From assembly GCA_028554755.1 (NCBI GenBank), contig JAPTOF010000003.1:11134001-11198000 (forward strand): a stretch of 64,000 bases of DNA, written 5' to 3'. The notes under the pieces were generated by a model. That model was not told where the DNA came from and made no database searches. It worked only from the letters and a program-made list of their open reading frames with translations. Position numbers and translations under genes: made by a program. The DNA is from Cordia subcordata. Its lineage: Eukaryota; Streptophyta; Magnoliopsida; Boraginales; Cordiaceae. Shown in pieces: positions 34,283-46,120 of the stretch. Numbering within the stretch: position 1 is the first letter of the stretch; each line of letters starts with the position of its first letter.

Positions 34283-35240
34283 CTCTAATAACCCCGACTT
34301 ACAATGAAAAATGGCATCTGCAGTGGCAAGGAAGGGTCGTAATCATGTCCCGAATCCATATTTCACACTATGAAGTCAACAGGATGTACAACTTGGACCA
34401 TAACTTCCTCTATCACACCGCTAGGTCTATGCTCAGACCTATTAGCTAGCTGAAGAGTAACATGTGTAGGGGACAACTCACCTAGACCTAGCTGTTGATA
34501 GATGGAATAGGGAATGAGATTTACACTGGACCCTAAATATAACACGGCGTGATTAATCTGGGTCTCACGGATCCTACAAGGAATAGTAAAGGCTCTGGGG
34601 TCGCTCATCTTGGGCGGAAGGCCCGAAGTGCAAATACTACTCACCTTCTCCGTAAGCCTTACCTTTTTAGGAATGTTCGATGACCTATGCTTCCTTGTAC
34701 AAAGATCCTTAAAGAACTTAGAATATGAAGGGATGGAAAGAATCGCATCTATCAAAGAAAGATTGACCTTAAGGTCCTTAGGATGCTCTAAGACCTTGAA
34801 AAACCTAGAATCCTCACTAGGTGTAGGCCTCTCAAAAGCAGATAGGAAGCAAATTCTAGGCTCAACGCCACTAGACACATGGGAATCATTAATGGGCTCT
34901 TTTCCCTCTCGATGTGGGCGGGAAGTACTACTCTCTCCATTGTCTCTAACAAGCTCATCTCTCTCAACAGGACCCTCTCTAGAATTTTCTTCAACAGGGC
35001 TACTATGTGGTGCTCTAGACTCAGAAAGACCACTAGGTGTAGGCACTGCAAAGTCAACTCTTACCCTATTATCCACTACCCTTTCGCTCCTAAGAGTGGT
35101 GACGACCTTAGCCTAGGCCTGAGAGAGATAAGTGGTATTGGTAGAGGAACAGGACTGGACTCTAGGGTTCATCTTCGGTTGAGAAAGCAATTTCCCAGCA
35201 TCTTTAGTGCTCAACTGTGTAGTAATCTGTCCTAACTGTG
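34283..35240 (-). pseudogene. element D protease region
   Basis: The open frame 34363-35076 contains FFKVLEHPKDLKVNLSLID, ICTSGLPPKMSDPRAFTIPC and the active-site block VLYLGSSVNLIPYSIY. The catalytic Asp of DLGSS is Tyr here, so this protease copy is dead even apart from frame breaks. THVTLQLANRSEHRPSG then VMVQVVHPVDFIV follow. The DLGSS form matches elements B, E and F rather than the DTG of most retropepsins. Confidence 0.8.
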
Positions 35241-36758
35241 TCTCAAACCTAGCCATCTGGTACCTATAACTAGCCATTTCTTACCTAATATCAACTAACT
35301 CCTGCTGCTGACTAGCTAATGCCTGCTGCTAATTCTGATTAAACTGTATTAACTTCATCACATCATTACTAGGAGTCTGGCTACTAGAGGGAGCAGGTAA
35401 AGCCAGAGGTTGAGAAGCACTAGTGAGCCAGGGCTGATTAACATGATAGAAACCTGGGGGATATTAAGGGCGACGTTGTTGCTGAGGTGGAACCTGAGAA
35501 TGTGAACTAAACGCATGCTGGCCTTGTCTCCAAGAAAATTTTGGGTTGCCCCTCTAACCTGGATTGTATGTGTTCGAGTACGGATTATACTCACGAAAAT
35601 AACCCTGTGTGGCACACACTTGCTCTTTCATGAATTCAGGAGATTGAGATGCTAAAGGGCAAGCTATGGTCTTATGAGATGACTCGGAACACAATGCACA
35701 AACTTCAACAACTAATGGAGCGGAGGAAGAACCTATAGAACTAGCCTTATGACCTTGAGATGAAAGAGACGAAGAAATGAATTGATCTAGCTTACTTGTC
35801 AAAGCCTCAACCTTAGCGAGTAAATCTAAAGAAACTCCAACCTTTCTAACACTTCTCTTATTACCCCCCCCCCGACTAGACCTTTCTATTGCAAAATTTT
35901 GCAAAGAATTTTTAGCCATCATTTCTATTTTCTCCCATACCTCGGTTGGTCTCAAAAGATACAAGCCATCACCGGAGGCAGCATTGACCATCATCCTATT
36001 TTGTCCATTTAAACCTCGAAAGAAGTATTGGATTAGGTCATGATTGTCATACCCGTGGTGTAGACATTGTCTAAGAAGATCCTTGAACTTCTCCCAAGCC
36101 TCATTAAAGGATTCTAGGTCGTGTTGGGAGAAAGTCATAATGGCGGTCCTAAGGTCGGCCATCTTGGCCATGGGATAAAATTTTTGAAAGAACTTAGATT
36201 AAAGCTTAGGCCATGTAGTAATACAACTGTTAGGTAAGGAATGCAACCAAATCCTAGCCTTGTCCTTAAGAGAGAAAGGAAACAATCTTAGACGTATGAC
36301 CTCTTGGGAGACATTGGGGACATGGAGAGTGGAACTCATCTCAACAAAAACAATGATATGATCTAGAGGACTCTCATTCCTTCTCCCGTAGAAGGAAGGA
36401 AGCATAGCCAACATATATGCTTAATCTCAAAGTTTGTCTCCCCCAAACCCGAAATTTGAATAGCCAAATTAGGCTCAAAGGGTTCGAGGAGAAAGAATTG
36501 CCTAAGAATAGGTTCCTCATCTATATATAGGTCCGGTGTATAGGGTTCTCATCTAAAATGATCTTGGGCTTGATGCCCATGGTGATCATGAGATGGAATG
36601 GGATTTATTAGGGGATTGGGAGGATTAGGAGGATGATTGGGATCGGCCACCTCCTCAAGAAGATCTCCGAAATTCCTAAAATGTCTAGCAATTCTATCAG
36701 GTTCGGGATTAAGAGGAACTAGGGGATTTCCAAGGGATCTCCTGCCAAACATGCACAA
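35241..36758 (-). pseudogene. element D gag
   Basis: The homologous start is the Met of MFGRRSLGNPLVPLNPEPD (near 36752), followed by a Pro-rich segment. The capsid-like part includes RLRLFPFSLKDKARIWLHSL and, in another frame (35554-36171), LRTAIMTFSQHDLESFNEAW with FKDLLRQCLHHGYDNHDLIQ. The CCHC knuckle VCALCSESSHKTIACPLA is intact (C-x2-C-x4-H-x4-C). Frameshifts occur near 36180 and 36480. Confidence 0.85.
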
Positions 36759-37006
36759 ACTATCCTAACTCCGGCCACTTCAACCCCTGAAAACTTCAAT
36801 ATTCCTAAAACTACAGCAAATAAACCACAATCTTAGAAAGTCTACTAAAAATAAAGACAAAAGCTAAAATAGATAAACAAAAACTAAAGCAAGATAAAAT
36901 AAACAATAAACAAGATAAGCAAAAATGAAACAAACTATAAAGGAAAAGTAAGAAAACAAGAAAAGCAAATACCAAAACACAAACAAAGAATGCAAACCAC
37001 CGTGCC

Positions 37007-37024
37007 TCCCCAGCAACGGTGCCA
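37007..37024 (-). other. primer-binding site of element D
   Basis: Minus strand TGGCACCGTTGCTGGGGA, differing at two positions from the tRNA-Asp complement. This is the best-preserved Athila-type primer site in the window. Confidence 0.85.
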
Positions 37025-37030
37025 AGAACT

Positions 37031-38915
37031 TGATTGTCATCTTTTGAGTGCAAGCTCTAAAGACCCGCAAGTGCATGGATCGGTGTATTAAACCGTATGC
37101 AAGTACGGGATTGATTCCACAAGGAGACTGTGTTGCGAGATGGATTGTACGTGTGTGTTCTAGAGTGTGACTAAAACAAAACCTAAACTATCTATTTTTG
37201 GGATTTTGGATGATCAGGAGCTCTAGCCAAAACGAATTAAACTAAACTATGGGAATGGAAAATAGGGGACAAGCTAGTCTAGAAGAACTAACAAATGGAA
37301 AGGTGCTAGGGCGACTTTAACTTGTGAATGGGTGATTCTATACTCAAATGCGATAGGATTAAAGAATGATGGCTCACTTTAATAGTTGCTCTTACCCAGG
37401 TTGCTGAATCAGTGTCTTAATTTCCCTTAGGACTCGATGCAGGTCCGTTCCTAGGCGACGCCTCCTAGAGCTACAGCTTGGTCGTTCTGACCTAGGGCCT
37501 TAAGAGTGACCAATTAGCTTCCTAGATGACTTAGAATGAACCTACCTTAGTACCTAAGTCATAGGCTGGATTTAAAGCCAAGATCTAGTGTCGCTAAGGT
37601 CGACTAAACCGATCCTGAAACCTATTGGTTGGATTTAAGGCCAAAGGAGACTCGATCTTGGCTAGCCCTAAATTATTTATTGTCATTCTAAGATCACTAC
37701 AGCAAGATTTGACTTGACAGCATATTCATACGTGTTTTTGGCCAAGGTGTTTGTGAATAAATAAGATCTATTCAACTACCAATCATTTTCATGCTTGGAT
37801 TACACCATTAGAAGCAATCACCAACTAATATGTATGCGTTATTGAAGTCATATTCACTACTGGAAATGCGAATATACACATAGACATGAATATAAGTGTT
37901 ACCCACTTCATAGCATCCACATATAAACACGTAGACATGATTATAGCATGGACTAGATATGTTTAGCAATTAATAGAATTTAATTTACACACATTCTATT
38001 CATTTAGGCATTTAATCAAACAGTTAAACATGAATGAGTAAATAACCATTTAAATAAGAAAATCAAACATGTATATATTCAGCCATTTAGTCCCATATCA
38101 TAAGAGTATATAGCTAACCCATTACATAAGCTAAATGATCCTATACAAGTCTACTCAATCATAATAACAGATAGAATGAAAGAGAGTTTATGAAGCTTCC
38201 CTTTCATCCTAGCTAATCTTGCACAAAGCTCTTGAGCAAACTTGAATCCAAATGTTTGAAACCCTCTAAATTCTCTTGCTTGTAGGTGATGAAATTTATG
38301 AGAGAGTGTGTGTGATGTGGGTGAAGACTAGGTTTAAGTTTGTGCGTGTGTGATGGGTGTGTTAAGATCCTCTCTAGAATTGTCAAAAATATCCCCCTTT
38401 TAAGTCTAAAAATCGGGCTTTTTACATTAGCTCTTTTCGCACTGCCGGTCGACCTAGCCAGTTAACCGGCTTCTCCTCTTAGCTCAACCGGCTTTTTGGT
38501 GATGCTCTCTACACTGGCCGGTCGACCAAGGCTCTACAGGGGTGGTCGTCCGACTATTTTTAGCACCTCTCTGGAGTGGCTGGTCAACCAGTTTCTTCTT
38601 CTTAGGTCGTTCGGCTGACTTTCTTCCTCCATTCTTTGTCTTTTCAGCCTCTGATCTTGTCTTTTTGACCCGTACATCCCCCATCTTCATCACCTATCAT
38701 TATTCAATCTCGATCTTAACCCAAAGTTCACCTAAATCATTGAAAAGAAGCAATTAGTGTAGCAATTTGTCTCTTAAACTCTATATGTACAATTGTTTAA
38801 GCTTAAGCCAATTCTTATCAAAAACATTACATTAATGCATCTTTTTGAGCACTTAATACCTCTTAAACATAGGCAAATAACAATACAAACACACACACAA
38901 AAACACAATAGATCA
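37031..38915 (-). mobile_element. 5' LTR of element D (F1)
   Basis: TGATTGTCATCTTTTGAGTG to AATAGATCA. The CTTTTGAGTGC form links it to the F1 LTRs at 57744 and 3237 rather than to the outer LTRs of the composite. Its array is at about 38443-38590. The antisense ORF found in other F1 copies is interrupted here near 37760. The right flank is ATTAT followed by copia gag sequence. Confidence 0.8.
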
Positions 38916-39479
38916 ATTATATTGTTGTATCCAGAAATATGTCTTCGTTTAGTCCACTAGCTACATTTCCAAAAGAGCATAAGCTTACAGGACTGAATTT
39001 TTTGGACTGGGAACGAAACTTGGACATAGTACTCACCACAAAAGAGTACAAGTATGTCCTAACAACTCTTTGTCCTATTGTAAGGGTTAACTCTTCTGAA
39101 GCCCGAAAAGATGCTAAGGCAAAATGACAGAAAGCCAATAGTATGGCCAAGTGCTATATGATGGCTTCTATGCCAGATATTTTGCAGAGCAAGCATCATT
39201 AAATGGAAACTGCAAAAGAAATCATCACCTGACTATCTCATACATTTGCTAATAAAAGCAGGCCCACAAGGCAAGGTGCTCCTAGAGAAATTATGAATCA
39301 AAGGATGGCAGAAGGAGCATTTATCAGGGAGCATATGCTCAAAATGATGGATTATTTAAATACTACCAAGATCCTGGAGCAAACATAGATGAACAGCCAA
39401 AGGTAGACATGATTTTAGAGACCCTATCGTCATCATATACCCAGTTCAAGCTCAATTATAATATGAGGAAGATGAACAT
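38916..39479 (+). pseudogene. copia gag fragment
   Basis: The ATG at 38939 opens MSSFSPLATFPKEHKLTGLN, then LDWERNLDIVLTTKEYKYVL. After a stop at 39125 the homology continues (AKCYMMASMPDIL, then HMLKMMDYLNTTKIL). It is the same gag type as 1372-1929. It is cut on the left by the D LTR and on the right by an F2 LTR end at 39480. Confidence 0.75.
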
Positions 39480-39541
39480 TGATCGCTATTCATGAGCACA
39501 AGCCTAAATTACCCGCAACCGCGCGGGTCGTGTGTAGTACG
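39480..39541 (-). mobile_element. 62-bp F2 LTR end fragment
   Basis: TGATCGCTATTCATGAGCAC and the following cccgcaa/gggtcgtgt block match the outer end of the F2 LTR, here with its TG intact. At 39542 it changes directly to element E integrase sequence, marking a deletion junction. Confidence 0.75.
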
Positions 39542-41370
39542 CTCTCAAACTTGTCCTCAGGCACACAACATCGAATCATTTGATCCACACATACTTTAAA
39601 AAGATAGAGATCCTCCCAAAAGAAATGCCTAGCTTGTGCTAGAAACCCATCTTTTTCTCTCTTCTCCCAATGGGAAGGAAAACGCTCTATGGCAAGATAA
39701 TTGACAATATGAGCAAACCAACGTATGTGATGAGAGACGGCAAACAATTACTCATCGGGAAATGAATCATGAAAAGGGGATGAATCATTACAAGACTCGC
39801 TAATAAGATGGGAAAGATGATCCGTAACTAAATTTTCTTTACCCTTCTTATCCCCAATTTCAATGTCAAACTCTTGAAGGAGGAGCAACCACTTAATTAA
39901 GCGGGGCTTAGACTCTTTCTTAGACAACAAATACTTCAATGACACATGATCAGTGTAGACAATCATTTTGGACCCTAGGATGTATGACCTAAACTTGTCA
40001 AGGGAGGAGACTACTGCTAGAAGCTCTTTTTCTGTGGTGGTACAGTTCATTTGGGCTTAATCAAAAGTCTTGCTAGCGTAGTACACAACATAGGGCAACT
40101 TATCTTTCCTTTGAACTAAAACAGCTCCTACCTCATAATCGGATGCATCCCACATAACCTCAAATGGGAGACTGTAGTTAGGTGGTTGGATAATCGCAGA
40201 TGTAGACAATAAGGATTCAAGCCTATTGAAAGCCCTAACACACTCTTCAAAACTATCACCAAAGACAGAGAAATCGTCTACGAATATCTCTAAATGCCTC
40301 TCAATCATGTCATTAAAAATGGCTATCATGCACCTTTGGAAAGTCGCTGGGGCATTACAAAGACCGAAGGGCATTCTCCCATAGGCAAAAGTGCCATAGG
40401 GACAAGTAAAGATGGTCTTCTCCTGGTCCTTGGGAAATACTGGGATCTAATTATAACCCGAATAGCCATCTAGAAAACAATAGTCACTATGCCCAGCTAC
40501 TCTATCTAAGATCTGGTCTAGAAAAGGTAATGGGAAATGATCATTCCTAGTTTTAGAGTTGAGCTTCCTATAATCAATACAAACTCTTCACCCCGTGGGA
40601 ATGCATGTAGGATAAGCTCTCTTCTCTCATTCTCAACAATTATTATCCCAGACTTCTTAGGGACGCCTTGAACCGGGCTAACCCACTCACTATCCGAGAT
40701 CAGATAAATGAGGCCTGTATCTAAAAGCTTAATGTTCGATCTCTTTCTTAACTACTTCGCTCATGTGTGGGTTTAGCCTTCTTTGCATCTCCCTAGAAGG
40801 AATGGCTTCATCCTCAAGACAAATACAATGCATGCAAACCAAAGGGTCTATACCTATCAAATCATCAATTTTCCACCCTATAGGCTTCCTATATTTCCTA
40901 AGAACCTCTAAGAGATGCTCCTCATGCTCACTAAAAAGATCGGAAGCTATGATGACCGGAAGGGTCTCACTAAGGCCTAGGAATACATACTTCAAATGAT
41001 CGGGAAGGGGTTTGAGCTCTAAAGAAGGCTCAACCAAGGGGGACTCAACCTCAACATCATCAATGGGGGCGTCACTAGAATCAAGACTAAAAGGATTAAC
41101 CTCAAGTGACTTATCAATCAAAGGGCTCTCAATCAAGGAAATAGAAGCTACACATTTCCGCTCTAAGGTCTCCAAATCAAAGTTAGACAACAATTCCTTA
41201 AATTTTGTCAATTCTTCTCCATCGGTCATGGTCCTCTGTACAAGGTCCTCAACATACGAATCAATCACATCTACCTTAAAGCACTCTTCTCCATTATCTC
41301 CTCCTCTTATACTAGCTCTATTCACCGGCTCGGCAACCTTCATGGTGGACCTCAAATTCCCAAATTTCAT
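39542..41370 (-). pseudogene. element E RT, RNase H and broken integrase
   Basis: The frame 40729-41370 holds the linker and the RT start (WKIDDLIGIDPLVCMHCICL) and ends in a frameshift. The middle of RT is readable only in pieces. FGLCNAPATFQRCMIAIFND and LEIFVDDFSVFGDSFEEC give the catalytic box. This is joined in frame to VRAFNRLES, missing about 104 codons present in D and B. RNase H has [35 protein letters not shown] and VTDHLSHL, so all four acidic residues are present. IN starts (AVSHHIRWFAHIVNYLAI) and is cut at 39542 before the catalytic core. Confidence 0.85.
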
Positions 41371-42440
41371 CTCTATTAACCCACACCTACAATGAATAAT
41401 CGCATCTGCAGTGGTAGGGAAGGGCCGTAGTCATGTCCGGAATCCATGTCTAACACTATGAAGTCAACAAGGTACACAAACTCATCTACCTGGACCATAA
41501 CGTCTTCTATCCACCCCTAGGTCTACGCTCGGACCTATCAGCTAGCTGAAGAGTAACATATGTAGGGGATAACTCAGCTACAACTAGCTGCTGGTAGATG
41601 GAGTAGGGAATGAGATTCACACTGGACCCTAAATCTAACAAGGCGTGATCAATTTGGGTCTTACGGATCGTACAAGGAACAGTACAGGCTCCAAGGTCAC
41701 TTATCTTGGGCGGAAGGCCTGAAGTGCAAATACTACTTACCGTCTCTGTAAGCCTCACCTTCTTAGAATGTTTGATGACCTATACTTCCTTGTACGAAGA
41801 TCCTTAAAGAACTTAGAATAGGAGGGGATGGAAAGGATCGCATCTATCAAAGGAAGATTGATCTTAAGGTCCTTAAGATGCTCCCAGACCTTGAAAAACC
41901 TAGAATCCTTAGTAGGTGTAGGCCTCTCTAAAGTAGATGGGAAGGGAACTCTAGGCTCAACGCCACTAGACGCATGGGAATCATCAATGGGCTCTTTTTT
42001 CTCCCAATGTGGGCAGGAAGTACTACTCTCTCTATTATCTCTAATAAGCTCATCTCTCTCAATAGGACCCTCTCTAGAATTTCCTTCAATACGGCTACTA
42101 TGTAATGCTCTAAACTAAGAAGGACCACTAGGTGTAGGCACTGCAAAGTCAACTCCTACGCTATTATCCACTACCCTATCGCTCCTAAGAGTGGTGGCGA
42201 CCTTAGCCTGGGCCTGAGGGGGATAAGTGGTATCGGTAAAGGAACAGGACTGGACTCTAGGGATCGCCTCCGGTTGAGAAGGCAATTTCCCGGGGTCTCT
42301 AGCACTCAACTGTGTAGCAATCTGTCCTAACTATATCTCAAACCTAGCCATCTACTAGCCTATAACTAGCCATCTCTTGCCTATTATCAACTAACTCCTG
42401 CTAGTGATTAGCTAATGCCTGCTACTGATTTTGAATAAAC
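41371..42440 (-). pseudogene. element E protease region
   Basis: ICTSGLPPKISDLGACTVPC, then ALLDLGSSVNLIPYSIY with an intact catalytic Asp, then YVTLQLADRSERRPRG, after which the frame breaks (41507). The N-terminal linker reads VGVDFAVPTPSGPS near 42120. Strong base similarity to D and B supports the assignment. Confidence 0.8.
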
Positions 42441-43844
42441 TACATTAACTTCATGACATCATTACTATGAGTCTGGCTACTAGAGGGAGCAGGTAAAGCC
42501 GAAGGTTGAGGAGCACTAGTGAGCCAAGGCTGATTAACATGATAGAAACCTGGGGTATATTGAGGACGGGGTCGCTGCTGAGTTGGAACCTGAGGATGTG
42601 AACTAGACTCATGCTGGCCTTGTCTCTAAGAAAATTTTGGGCTGCCCCTCTAACCCGGATTGTATGTGTTCTAGTTTGGATTATACTCACGAGAATAACC
42701 CTGTGTGGCACACACTTGCTCTTTCATGAATTCAGAAAAAATTGAGATGTTAAAGGGCAAGCTATGGTCTTATGAGATGACTCGGAACACAATGCACAAA
42801 CTTCAACAACTAACGGAGCGGAAGAAGAACCTATAGAACTAGCCTTATAACCTTGAGATGAAAGAGACAAATAAATGAATTGATCTGCCTTATTTGTCAA
42901 AGCCTCAACCTTAGCGGGTAAATCTAAAGAAACTCCAACCTCACTAACACTTCTCTTGTTACCTCCCCGACAAGACCTTTCCATGGCAAAATTTTGCAAA
43001 GAATTTTCATCTATCATTTCTATTTTCTCCCATGGCTCAGTTGGTCTCAAAAGATAAAAGCCACCACTGGAGGTGGCATTGACCATCATCCTTTTTTGTT
43101 CATTTAAACCTCAATAGAAGTATTGGATTAGGTCATGATTGCCGTACCCGTGGTGTGGACATTGTCTAAGAAAATCCTTGAACCTCTCCCAAGCCTCATG
43201 TAAGGATTCTCGATCATGTTGGGAGAAAGTCATAATAGCAGTCCTAAGGTCGGCCATCTTAGCCATGGGATAAAATTTGTGAAAGAACTTAGATTGAAGC
43301 TCAGCCCATGTAGTAATGCAACTGGTAAGGAATGTAGCCAAGTCCTAGCCTTGTCCTTAAGAGAGAAAGAAAACAATCTTAGACATATGACCTCTTAGGA
43401 GACATTGGGGACATAAAGAGTGGAACTCATCTCGACAAAATTAGTGATATGATCTAGAGAACTCTCATTTCTTCTCCCGTAGAAGGAAGGAAGCATAGCC
43501 AACATATTAGGCTTAATCTCGAAGTTTGCCACTCCCAAACTCAGAATTTGAATAGCCAAATTAGGCTCAACGGCTTCGGGGAGAAAGAATTGCCAAAGAG
43601 TGGGTTCCTAATCTTTGGGTGGATCTAGTCTATAGGGCTCTCGTCTAAAATGATCTTGGGCTTGATGCCCAAGGTGATCATGAGGTGGAATAGGATTCAC
43701 TAGGGGATTGGGAAAATTAGGAGGATGATTGGGATCGACCATCTCTTCAAGAAGATCTCCTAAATTCCTAAAATGTCTTGCAATTCTGTCGAGTTATGGA
43801 TTAAGAAGAACTAGGGGATTTCTAAGGGATCTCCTACCAAGCAT
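42441..43844 (-). pseudogene. element E gag
   Basis: The start at 43844 corresponds to the MLGRRSL start of A. Blocks seen are NMLAMLPSFYGRRNES, then WAELQSKFFHKFYPMAKMAD with FKDFLRQCPHHGYGNHDLIQ (43111-43341), and the intact knuckle VCALCSESSHKTIACPL (42724-43089). The frame is broken at least three times. Confidence 0.85.
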
Positions 43845-44100
43845 GCACAAACTATCTTAACTCCGGCCACTTCAACCCTTGAAAACTTCAATATTCCTAA
43901 AACTACAGCAAATAAGCCACAATCCTATAAAGTCTACTAAAAATAAAGACAAAAGCTGAAATAGATAAGCAAAGATCAAAGCAAGAGAATATAAACAATA
44001 AACAAGATAACCAAAAACTAAACAAACTATAAAGGAAAAGCAAGAAAATAAGAAAAGCAACTACCAAAACACACAAACAAAGAATGCAAACCACTGTGCC

Positions 44101-44118
44101 TCCCTAACAACGGTGCCA
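44101..44118 (-). other. primer-binding site of element E
   Basis: Minus strand TGGCACCGTTGTTAGGGA, four transitions away from the tRNA-Asp complement, 6 bp from the LTR edge. Confidence 0.8.
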
Positions 44119-44124
44119 AGAACT

Positions 44125-46120
44125 TGATGCGTCTCTCGAGTGCAAGCTCTAAAGACCCGCAAGCGTATGGATCGGTGTAGTAAAGTGTATGCAACTGCAG
44201 GGTTGATTCCACGGGTAGACTATGTTGGTAGATAGATTCTACGTGTGTGTTCTAGACCGTGCCTAAGAAGAAACCTAAATAATCTATTTTTTTTGAAATT
44301 TTGGATTTTTTATGGTCGGGAGCTCTAACTAAAACGAATTAAACTAAACTATGGGAATGAAAACTAGGAAACAAGTTAATCTAGAAGGACTAACAAATAG
44401 AAAAGGGTTTGGATGACTTCAACTTATGAATGGGCGATTCTATACTCAAATGCTACGGGATTAAAGAATGATGGCTTACTTTCATAATTGCTCTTAACTA
44501 GGTTGCTCAATTAGTGTCTTAATTCCCCCCTAGGACTCAGTGCGGGTCCATCCCTAGGCGGCGCCTCCTAGAGCTACGACGTGGTCCTTATGACCTAGGG
44601 CCTTAAGAGTGACCAATTGGCTTCCTAGGTGACTTAGAATGAACCTACTCTAGCACCTAAATCATTGGCTGGATTTAAAGCCAAGACCTAGTGTTGCTAA
44701 GGTCGACTAAACCTATCCTAAAATCGATTGGCTAGACTTAAAGCCAAAGAAGACTCAGCCTAGGCTAGCCCTAAATTGCATGCTGTCATTCTACGGTCAC
44801 TACAGCGAGATTTGACTCAATAGCACATTCATACATGTTTTAGGCCAAGGTGTTCGTGAATAAAAGAATCTATTCAACTACCAAACATTGTCATGCTCGG
44901 ATCACGCCATTAGAAGCAATTAACAACCAATATGTATTCGTTATTGAAGTTATATTCACTACTATGCATGCAAATACACACATAGACATGAATATAAGCA
45001 TCACCCACTTTAGAGCATCCACATATAAACACATAGACATGATTATAGCATGGATTAGATGTGTTTAGTAATAAATATACTTCAATTTATACACATGCGA
45101 GTCATTTAGGCATTTAATCAAACACTTAGACATGAATGAGAAAATAACCATTTGAACAAGAAAATCAAACATGTATATATTCAGCCATTTAATCCCATGT
45201 CATAAGAGTATATAGCTAACCCATTACATAAGTTAAATCAGCCTGAACAAGTCCACTCAATCATAATAAGAGATAGAATGAAAGAGAGTTTATGAAGCTT
45301 CCCTTTCATCCTAGCTAATCTTGTATAAAGCTCTTGAGCAACTTGAATCCAAATGTTGAAACCCTCTAAATTCTCTTGATTCAAGGTAATGAAATATGTG
45401 AGAGAGTGTGTGTGATGTGGGTGAAGACTAGGGTTTAGTGTGTGTCTGTGTAATGGGTGTGTTTATATCTTCTCTCCAAAAAATGTCAAAAAGATTCCCC
45501 CTTTTAGTATGAAAATCGGCCTTTTATATCATCTTTTCAAGAACTGTCGGTCGACCGACTTCTTCTCTTGGCTTGACCAGCTTTTTGGTTGTGCTCTCTG
45601 GACTGGCCGATCGACCGACTTGGCTTTTATATCATCTTTTCACGAACTGCCGGTCGACCGTCTTGGCTCGATCGACTTTTTGGTGGTGCTCTCTAGACTA
45701 GCAAGTCGACTTAGCCGATCGACCGGCTTTGGAGGGATGGTCGTCCAGCTATTTTTAGCACCTCTCTGGTGTGGCCAGTCGACCTAACCGGTCGACGAGC
45801 TCCTTCTCTTGGGTCGTCCAGCTAACTTCCTTCCTCTATTCTTTTTCTTTTTGGCCTCTGATATTCTCTTTTTGACCTGTACATCTCCCATCTTCATCAC
45901 CTATCATCGTTCAATCTCGATCTTAACTCAAAGTTCACCTAAATCATTGAAAACAAGCAATTAGTGTAGCAATATGTCTCTTAAACTCAATATGTGAATT
46001 TGTTTACACTTAAGCCTATTCTCATCAAAAGCACTAGACTAATACATTTTAATAGGCACTTAATACCTCTTAATCATGGACAAATGACAATGCAAACACA
46101 CATAAAAAGACAACACATCA
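44125..46120 (-). mobile_element. outer 5' LTR of the composite (F1)
   Basis: TGATGCGTCTCTCGAGTGC to CAACACATCA, 1996 bp. It exceeds its partner at 27763-29624 partly because of a 103-bp tandem duplication of the promoter region. The antisense ORF of 72 codons is at 44850-45068. Primer site and gag adjoin the left edge, as for a minus-strand 5' LTR. Confidence 0.8.
45518..45723 (-). repeat. tandem duplication of TATA box and palindrome array
   Basis: The unit from 'cttttatatcatcttttca' at 45521 is repeated at 45624, an offset of 103 bp. Each unit carries a minus-strand GATATAAAAG box and GTCGACCG/ATCGACCG palindromes. Confidence 0.8.

Larger units (their letters stand above)
27763..46120 (-). 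mobile_element. composite nested Athila-like insertion (elements E and D)
   Basis: The outer boundaries are two F1 LTRs that resemble each other more than the inner one. Both have the end TGATGCGTCTCTCGA and the phrase GTCGGGAGCTCTAAC, while the inner LTR at 37031 begins TGATTGTCATCTTTTGAG and lacks that form. Flanking pentamers are GCGCC (27758-27762) and GTACC (46121-46125), which differ only by two transitions expected from CpG decay. Between them, from right to left, lie E 5' LTR, E gag-PR-RT-RNase H up to a broken IN (39542), an F2 LTR end, a copia gag fragment, D 5' LTR, D gag-pol, 3' non-coding sequence, PPT and the outer LTR. D lacks its own 3' LTR. Confidence 0.6.

Noticed and set aside
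33744..34307. 187-codon plus-strand ORF opposite element D linker and RT
   Set aside because: It is antisense to a clearly recognised Athila-like polyprotein, and its counterpart in E (40763-41395) is fragmented. The Ser-rich composition follows from the opposite strand's codons.
34610..35116. 168-codon plus-strand ORF opposite element D protease
   Set aside because: Antisense shadow of the protease linker; the same shadow appears as shorter pieces opposite E and A.
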